Below are positions 59,417-64,000 of a stretch of DNA of 64,000 bases, piece after piece. The stretch spans positions 62,001 to 126,000 of the forward strand of contig JANYCZ010000045.1 in assembly GCA_025360015.1 (NCBI GenBank). The letters are read 5' to 3'. How positions within the stretch are numbered: position 1 is the first letter of the stretch; each line of letters begins with the position of its first letter. The translations under genes were made by a program, and so were the position numbers. Source of the DNA: Verrucomicrobiota bacterium. Lineage in GTDB: Bacteria; Verrucomicrobiota; Verrucomicrobiia; Verrucomicrobiales; Verrucomicrobiaceae. The notes below the pieces were generated by a model that worked only from the letters and a program-made list of their open reading frames with translations, searched no databases and was not told where the DNA came from.

Positions 59417-60988
59417 ATGTCCAACGCCCGCCAGAAACCTGATCTCGTCGCCAAGCTGCGTGATGTGCCGCATGTGCCGGGGGTGTACATCATGCGGGAC
59501 CGGCTGAACAATGTGATCTATGTGGGCAAGGCGCGGGATTTGCGCAAACGGCTGGCAAATTACCTCACGCCGGCGAGGTCGCAACTGGCAGACCGCAAGA
59601 CGCGGGCGCTGATCGCGAGCATCTGGGATTTTGAGCTGCATGAAGTGCGCAACAACACGGAGGCGCTGGTACTGGAAAGCAAACTGATCAAGGAATTCCG
59701 CCCGCGCTACAACGTGACCTTTCGCGATGACAAACGCTACTTCATGGTGCGCGTGCATTTTGGCGATGCGATCCCGCGGCTGTCCACGACGCGGCTGAAG
59801 AAGGAGGATGGCGCACGGTATTTCGGCCCCTTCCCGCATGGGCTGGCGCTGCGCACGACGCTGAACTGGCTGAACAAGAAATTTGGCCTGCGGGTGTGCC
59901 GCCCGCTGAAGCCCGGCGAGACTGACTACAAGCACTGCTCCAACGACATCATCAAGAACTGCTCCGCTCCGTGCATCCTGCGCATTTCGCTGGAAAACTA
60001 CAAAAAGCGGATGGAGCAGGCGTGTGAGTTTCTGGATGGGAAGTCGAAGGATCTGGTGACGGCGCTGGAGGAAGAGATGCAGCATGCGGCGGCGAAGATG
60101 GACTTCGAGAAAGCGGCCGAGCTGCGGGACATGGTGGAGGATTTTAAGAAGACGCTTATACCTACGCGCACCTTTGAGCGCGGGGCGCGGGCGCGCGTCA
60201 TCCGCAGCATCGACCCCATGGCGGATGTACGGGAGCTCCAGGAACTGCTGCACCTGGAAAAAGCGCCGCTGGTGATGGAGTGCTTCGACATCGCAAACAT
60301 CGGCACCGCGCACTGCGTGGCCAGCATGGTGCGATTTAAAAACGGGCTGCCGGACAATTCGAACTACCGCCGCTACCGGATCAAGTCGGTGACCGGCCAG
60401 AATGATTTTATCAGCATGGCGGAAGTCATTCGCCGCCGCTTTTCGCGCATCCTGCTGGAAGGCAGACAGGTGGTGGGGGAGGATGCGGAGTTTTCACAGG
60501 AAGCGCCGGCGGAGGCGCTGGAGCGCATTGCTGCAACCAGCAACAAATTTGTGACGCTGCCGGATCTGGTGATCGTGGATGGTGGCAAGGGTCAGCTGGG
60601 GGTGGCGGTGGCGGAGTTGCAAAAGCTCGGGCTGCATGAGCTGCCGATCATTGGTCTGGCGAAGGAGCACGAGGAGGTTTATCGCCCGGGGGAAAGTCAG
60701 CCTGTCATCATTCCGCATGAGCGGGGAGCTTTGAAGCTGCTGCAGCGCATACGTGATGAAGCGCACCGCTGGGCGAATGGGTACCATCAGCTGCTGCTGG
60801 GGCGGCGTGTGGCGGAGAGCCTGCTGGATGACTGCCCGGGGATCAGCAATGCGCGCAAGGCGGCGCTGCTGAAGGCGTTTGGCTCGGTGACGCGACTGCG
60901 CAAAGCGACTGTGGAGGAGATCGCGGAGGTGCCGGGGATCAGCAAGGTGCTGGCGCAGGGGGTGCTGGAGTTTTTGGCGAGCCGGTGA
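59417..60988 (+). CDS. uvrC: excinuclease ABC subunit C
   Basis: 523 aa from ATG 59417 (MSNARQKPDLVAKLRDVP). The GIY-YIG nuclease domain opens with VPGVYIMRDRLNNVIYVGKA. The UVR motif (MQHAAAKMDFEKAAELRDMV) is next, then the RNase H-like nuclease with Asp in MECFDIANIGT, Asp in VIVDGGKGQLGVAV and His in RDEAHRWANGYH, and C-terminal helix-hairpin-helix pairs (CPGISNARKAALLKAFGS, VPGISKVLAQGV). It makes both incisions in nucleotide excision repair. It is about 85 residues shorter than the E. coli protein but complete in domains. Confidence 0.96.
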   Translation: MSNARQKPDLVAKLRDVPHVPGVYIMRDRLNNVIYVGKARDLRKRLANYLTPARSQLADRKTRALIASIWDFELHEVRNNTEALVLESKLIKEFRPRYNVTFRDDKRYFMVRVHFGDAIPRLSTTRLKKEDGARYFGPFPHGLALRTTLNWLNKKFGLRVCRPLKPGETDYKHCSNDIIKNCSAPCILRISLENYKKRMEQACEFLDGKSKDLVTALEEEMQHAAAKMDFEKAAELRDMVEDFKKTLIPTRTFERGARARVIRSIDPMADVRELQELLHLEKAPLVMECFDIANIGTAHCVASMVRFKNGLPDNSNYRRYRIKSVTGQNDFISMAEVIRRRFSRILLEGRQVVGEDAEFSQEAPAEALERIAATSNKFVTLPDLVIVDGGKGQLGVAVAELQKLGLHELPIIGLAKEHEEVYRPGESQPVIIPHERGALKLLQRIRDEAHRWANGYHQLLLGRRVAESLLDDCPGISNARKAALLKAFGSVTRLRKATVEEIAEVPGISKVLAQGVLEFLASR

Positions 60989-61006
60989 GGGGGGAACAGA
61001 ATGGAG

Positions 61007-61114
61007 TTGGCCGAAAAAGGGGAAAGAGGGGGGAAAATTAGAGGCCGGAAATGGGCTGCACAAGGTTCAGATCTGGAGTCTGATTTTTCATCCTTCTTTC
61101 CTTTTTTTCGGCCA
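61007..61114. repeat. palindromic element, copy 2 (after uvrC)
   Basis: TTGGCCGAAAAAGGGGAAAG at the left is mirrored by CTTTCCTTTTTTTCGGCC at the right. The right part is the reverse complement of copy 1 at 53008. It is longer than copy 1 by a spacer with a TCAGATCTGGAGTCTGA core. Confidence 0.65.
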
Positions 61115-61175
61115 TCCATGTTTGTTACGGGGGCACGCTGGAAGAGGGCGGCTGATATTGTCACTCATCTTGCAT

Positions 61176-61547
61176 CTACTCGCCAGGATCATCCAGCGCG
61201 TGCGCTTTCAGGTCTTCGAGATCGACCCACTCGAGGGCGGATTCGTGGCTGGCGGAGAGGCAGACTGCGGGAGCGCAGCCGGCATCAAGGGCTTCCTTCC
61301 AGCGGGTGACGCAGAGGCACCAGCGGTCGCCGGGCTTGAGGCCGGGGAAATCGAATTCGGGGGCGGGGGTGGAGAGATCATTGCCGCTGAGGAAGGAGAA
61401 CGTGAGGAACTCCTCGGTGGCTTCAATACAGACGGTGTGCAGCCCAACATCTCCGGGGCCGGTGCGGCAGTAGCCGTCGCGGTAGAACCCGGTCATGGGT
61501 TTGCGGCAGCAGCAGGTGAGTGGTTTGCGAAGGACGTTGGTGCGCAT
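61176..61547 (-). CDS. DUF2237 family protein
   Basis: 123 aa. Family pattern is clear: NVLRKPLTCCCRKPMTGFYR, DGYCRTGPGDVGLHTVC, FLSGNDLSTPAPEFDFPGLK and PGDRWCLCVTRWKEAL. Small Cys-rich cytoplasmic protein of unknown function, full length. Starts 5 bp after the stop of the PL6 gene on the same strand. Confidence 0.95.
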   Translation of the reverse strand: MRTNVLRKPLTCCCRKPMTGFYRDGYCRTGPGDVGLHTVCIEATEEFLTFSFLSGNDLSTPAPEFDFPGLKPGDRWCLCVTRWKEALDAGCAPAVCLSASHESALEWVDLEDLKAHALDDPGE

Positions 61548-61552
61548 GGGGA

Positions 61553-62776
61553 TTATTTTTTCCAGGAGGGGCCGGTGGGCTCAGAGGTGGAAGATCTGGC
61601 AATGTTCGACAATTTGTTGGCGGTTTCGTTGTCCTTCATGGTCACGCCATCGGCCGCTGATTTGATTTCGAAGGCTTCGCCTAGATTGGTCTGGATGTGG
61701 TTGCCGCTGATCTCGGTTTCAACCGGTGGGAGCACTGCTTTTTTATCGCCACTCATACCGATGAGGATGTTGTGTTTGCAGTTGATGAAGGTGTTGTTTA
61801 TGACCTTTGCGCGTTTGACCTGGAAGTAACCGTTCGGCAAAGATTCGGGGATGCCGAGCATGATGCAGAGGGCGCTGCGCTCGTCATCCCCGGTGAGGTT
61901 TTCAAAGAGATTGCCGGTGACGATGTGGTCCTCGCCAATGACGCGGACGCCACCGGTGCCTTTGGCACCGTCGCCGAGGAAGATGTTGTGCTCCACCATG
62001 CAGGCATTGCCATGACGCAGGGTGAGGGTGCCGGAGACGTCTTTGAAGGTGTTGCGGCGGTAGAGATTGCCGCAGGATTTGTTGGAGATGCATTCGGCTT
62101 CGCCATCGCATTTCTCAAAGAGGTTGTGCTCGACGATGCAGGCGGCGGTTTGCATGGAGGTCTTGCTGTCGCCGAGGCGGATGGTTTCGCCACCGTTTTT
62201 GCCGAGCCTCTGCCGCGGGCCGAAGTGGTTGTGGTCGATCTGGTGTTTTCCTTGGTCTTTGGATTCGGTGGAGAGCCACACGACCATCGTGGTCCCCTGT
62301 GTGGTCTTGCCTGCGATGTAGCAGTGGTCCACGCGATTGCGTGCGCCGTAGATAGAGACGAACTGGGAGGAGTCCACGGAAGCGAGCTGGGTGTCGTTTG
62401 TGACGGCGCAGTTGGTGATGCGGGAGTCGGAGGCGAGTTGTTTGGAATCTTTGCGGAGTTCGATGACCTGCTCGGCGGTGGGGTTTTGAAACCAGAGGCC
62501 GTCCACGATGATGTGTGAGCCGCCGACGGAGAGGCGTGAGGTGCCGGTGAAGATGACTTTGCCGGGTGTTTGCGCTTTGATGGTGACGGGTTTTGCGGCG
62601 GTGCCTGCGGCGTGGAGTTTTAATTGGGCGTCGGCCCAGGTGCCGTCTTTGAGGATGAGGGTGTCACCTGCGGTTATTGATTGAGCGGCGGCGGTGAATG
62701 CTGCGGCATCGGCGATGGGGATGTCTCTGGCCAGTGCGGGAATGGCGAGGGCAAGGGCGAGGAGGGTCGGACGCAT
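61553..62776 (-). CDS. polysaccharide lyase family 6 (chondroitinase B / alginate lyase-like)
   Basis: 407 aa from ATG 62776 (MRPTLLALALAIPALARDIP, signal peptide). A beta-helix with PL6 hallmarks: GDTLILKDGTW, TIKAQTPGKVIF, NHFGPRQRLGKNGGETIRLG, FEKCDGEAECISNKSCGNLY and TLTLRHGNACMVEHNIFLG. The catalytic Lys and Arg of the family would be in SNKS and LRHG. It should eliminate uronic acids from alginate or dermatan/chondroitin chains in the periplasm. Downstream DUF2237 gene follows after 5 bp. Confidence 0.88.
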   Translation of the reverse strand: MRPTLLALALAIPALARDIPIADAAAFTAAAQSITAGDTLILKDGTWADAQLKLHAAGTAAKPVTIKAQTPGKVIFTGTSRLSVGGSHIIVDGLWFQNPTAEQVIELRKDSKQLASDSRITNCAVTNDTQLASVDSSQFVSIYGARNRVDHCYIAGKTTQGTTMVVWLSTESKDQGKHQIDHNHFGPRQRLGKNGGETIRLGDSKTSMQTAACIVEHNLFEKCDGEAECISNKSCGNLYRRNTFKDVSGTLTLRHGNACMVEHNIFLGDGAKGTGGVRVIGEDHIVTGNLFENLTGDDERSALCIMLGIPESLPNGYFQVKRAKVINNTFINCKHNILIGMSGDKKAVLPPVETEISGNHIQTNLGEAFEIKSAADGVTMKDNETANKLSNIARSSTSEPTGPSWKK

Positions 62777-63259
62777 ATGCGGCCTATGAGAGACGGCAGG
62801 AGGCTTGACGGCAAGGCGGTTTTCCGGCGTGTGGCTGTGTGACTTCCCTGCCTGAAACTCTTCGGACCGCTCCCAGCATATGCCCCCCTTTCCAAGGATT
62901 TTCAAGAATCACGGCTTGTGAATCAACAAGATTCGATGGAGACACGGATGCTTGAGGTGCCGGTGGCATCATCCCGAATAATGAAGCTGTTCCCGGGCAG
63001 GCTGGTGCCAGCAAGACCCTCTTTGAATCGTGGAGTTCCTGAACCCTCGCGAGTACAACGGGGCGTTGGGTGGGTGAGGGAGACAGGGGACGCACATGGA
63101 ATGTGCGGACTACTCCGCGATGGATAGGAGATGTTTTGCGGACGGCATGGCGACTCACGATTGAGCCGTGCTGCGGTGGATGTGTTCTAAAGAACCCTTT
63201 ATCGCGGTGGAAAACACTACACACTCGGCGGTTTTTCCTTTAACTTTCCGCAGCATTTT
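62777..63259. promoter_or_regulatory. 483-bp divergent intergenic region
   Basis: It separates the divergent PL6 and GAF genes and must hold both promoters. I see no consensus -35/-10 pair, no strong hairpin and no accepted gene. A minus-strand open stretch at about 62923-63075 reads protein-like (GTSLPGNSFIIRDDATGTSS) but has no start or known family. Confidence 0.35.
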
Positions 63260-63991
63260 ATGACCGCCCCCCTTCCCCCGAACGAAACCAAACGGCTGGC
63301 TGCGCTGCACCGCTATCAGATTCTCGATACGCCAGCAGAGCAGGGTTTTGATGATTTTGCGTTTCTTGCCTCCAAACTGTGCGGCACGCCCATCGCGCTG
63401 ATGACGCTGGTGGACACGGACCGACAGTGGTTCAAGGCGCGGGTCGGGCTTGCCGCCACTCAAACGCCGCGAGAGCATGCCTTCTGCGCCCACGCGATTC
63501 TCGGCACTGAGGTCATGGTGATTCAGGATGCGACGGCGGATGAACGCTTCGCTCAAAACCCGCTCGTCACCTCAGAGCCGCACATCCGCTTCTATGCAGG
63601 CGCGCCCTTGATCGACGTGGAAGGCAACGGGCTGGGCACCTTGTGTGTGATTGACCGCGAGCGCCGACCGCTCACCACCGAGCAAAGTCAGACCTTGCAA
63701 ACCCTGCTGCAAACACTCGCTCGTCAGATCATCTCGCAGTTGGAATTTCGCCGCACGGCGGCGGATCTCGCGGAAGCGCTGGGCGAGTTGAAAACACTGC
63801 AGGGCATGTTGCCCATCTGCGCGCACTGCAAGGATGTGCGCAATGACACCGGCTACTGGGAGAGCGTGGAAAGCTATGTGGAAGCGCACTCGGAGGCTGA
63901 TTTTAGCCATGGGATCTGCCCCATTTGTTTGAAGCTGCATTATGCAGACATGCTTGGGGGCAAGCAGGTGGATGCGATGCAGAAAGAGTGA
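63260..63991 (+). CDS. GAF-domain protein with Cys-rich C-terminal motif
   Basis: 243 aa. It starts with the common GAF lead-in RLAALHRYQILDTPAEQGFD, then IALMTLVDTDRQWFKAR, FCAHAILG and FYAGAPLIDVEGNGLGTLCV. The C-terminal part, LPICAHCKDVRNDTGYWESV and FSHGICPICLKLHY, has two CxxC pairs that may bind a metal; this tail is often found at the end of GAF/PAS sensor proteins. No kinase or cyclase domain follows, so it may work with a partner protein. Confidence 0.88.
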   Translation: MTAPLPPNETKRLAALHRYQILDTPAEQGFDDFAFLASKLCGTPIALMTLVDTDRQWFKARVGLAATQTPREHAFCAHAILGTEVMVIQDATADERFAQNPLVTSEPHIRFYAGAPLIDVEGNGLGTLCVIDRERRPLTTEQSQTLQTLLQTLARQIISQLEFRRTAADLAEALGELKTLQGMLPICAHCKDVRNDTGYWESVESYVEAHSEADFSHGICPICLKLHYADMLGGKQVDAMQKE

Positions 63992-64000
63992 TGTGAGGAA

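Noticed and set aside
62923..63075. Protein-like open stretch on the minus strand between the PL6 and GAF genes
   Set aside because: No start codon, no signal, and no family match; it may be a decayed gene end but cannot be supported.

Overview
The window reads as chromosomal DNA of a Verrucomicrobiota bacterium, probably close to Prosthecobacter/Verrucomicrobiaceae. This is inferred from family content and style, not from a marker gene: DUF1501, DUF1080, ThuA, secreted Gfo/Idh/MocA, PEP-CTERM, secreted beta-helix proteins and a serine/threonine kinase carrying an FGE-like domain. GC is high over most of the window and visibly lower at about 19.2-22.5 kb. I see no rRNA, tRNA or CRISPR array.

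Layout. 0-17.7 kb: end of a DUF1501 gene, secreted oxidoreductase, mogA, prc, MBL hydrolase plus rlmN, DUF1361/DCC pair, nadE, an amino-acid-binding lipoprotein, a 1273-aa kinase-FGE protein, ThuA and a membrane-anchored beta-propeller. 17.7-23.1 kb: an island bounded by a 586-bp direct repeat of the 3' part of a cyclophilin gene. It holds remnants of three transposase families and a tight three-gene operon of unknown function behind a strong promoter. 23.5-33.4 kb: small lipoprotein, folB, HAD-Nudix fusion, PEP-CTERM protein, sugar isomerase-like protein, a four-repeat membrane protein and a run of secreted carbohydrate-related proteins. 33.5-34.2 kb: a REP-associated transposase gene framed by inverted palindromes.

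34.2-41.5 kb carries tetrapyrrole genes: a double-domain Lrp/AsnC protein resembling fused AhbA/AhbB, a CbiX-type chelatase with a C-terminal Cys-rich domain, and a CobA-HemD fusion. These could make siroheme and possibly feed siroheme-dependent heme synthesis. dciA-like, DUF1015 and tilS genes are interspersed. 41.5-49.6 kb: MarR regulator with a palindromic operator, small membrane proteins, an Mpv17-like membrane protein, a GluR0-like receptor channel, ygfZ, a very acidic secreted protein, an acetylxylan-esterase-like enzyme and a phosphodiester glycosidase-like protein.

49.6-64 kb: FAD oxidoreductase with an EF-hand, SMP-30 lactonase, an overlapping thiL-orf-tsaE / tsaB-SMP30 set, superoxide dismutase, a HAMP adenylate cyclase, uvrC, DUF2237, a PL6 lyase and a GAF protein. 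Gaps here are rich in short repeats: heptamer tandems, a GGCAAAGGAATG motif and a palindromic element present twice in opposite orientation.

The strongest candidates for something new are the cyclophilin-bounded island with its three-gene operon, the Mpv17-like bacterial protein, the four-repeat membrane protein and the REP-framed transposase. All identifications are from reading the sequence; no database search was run.
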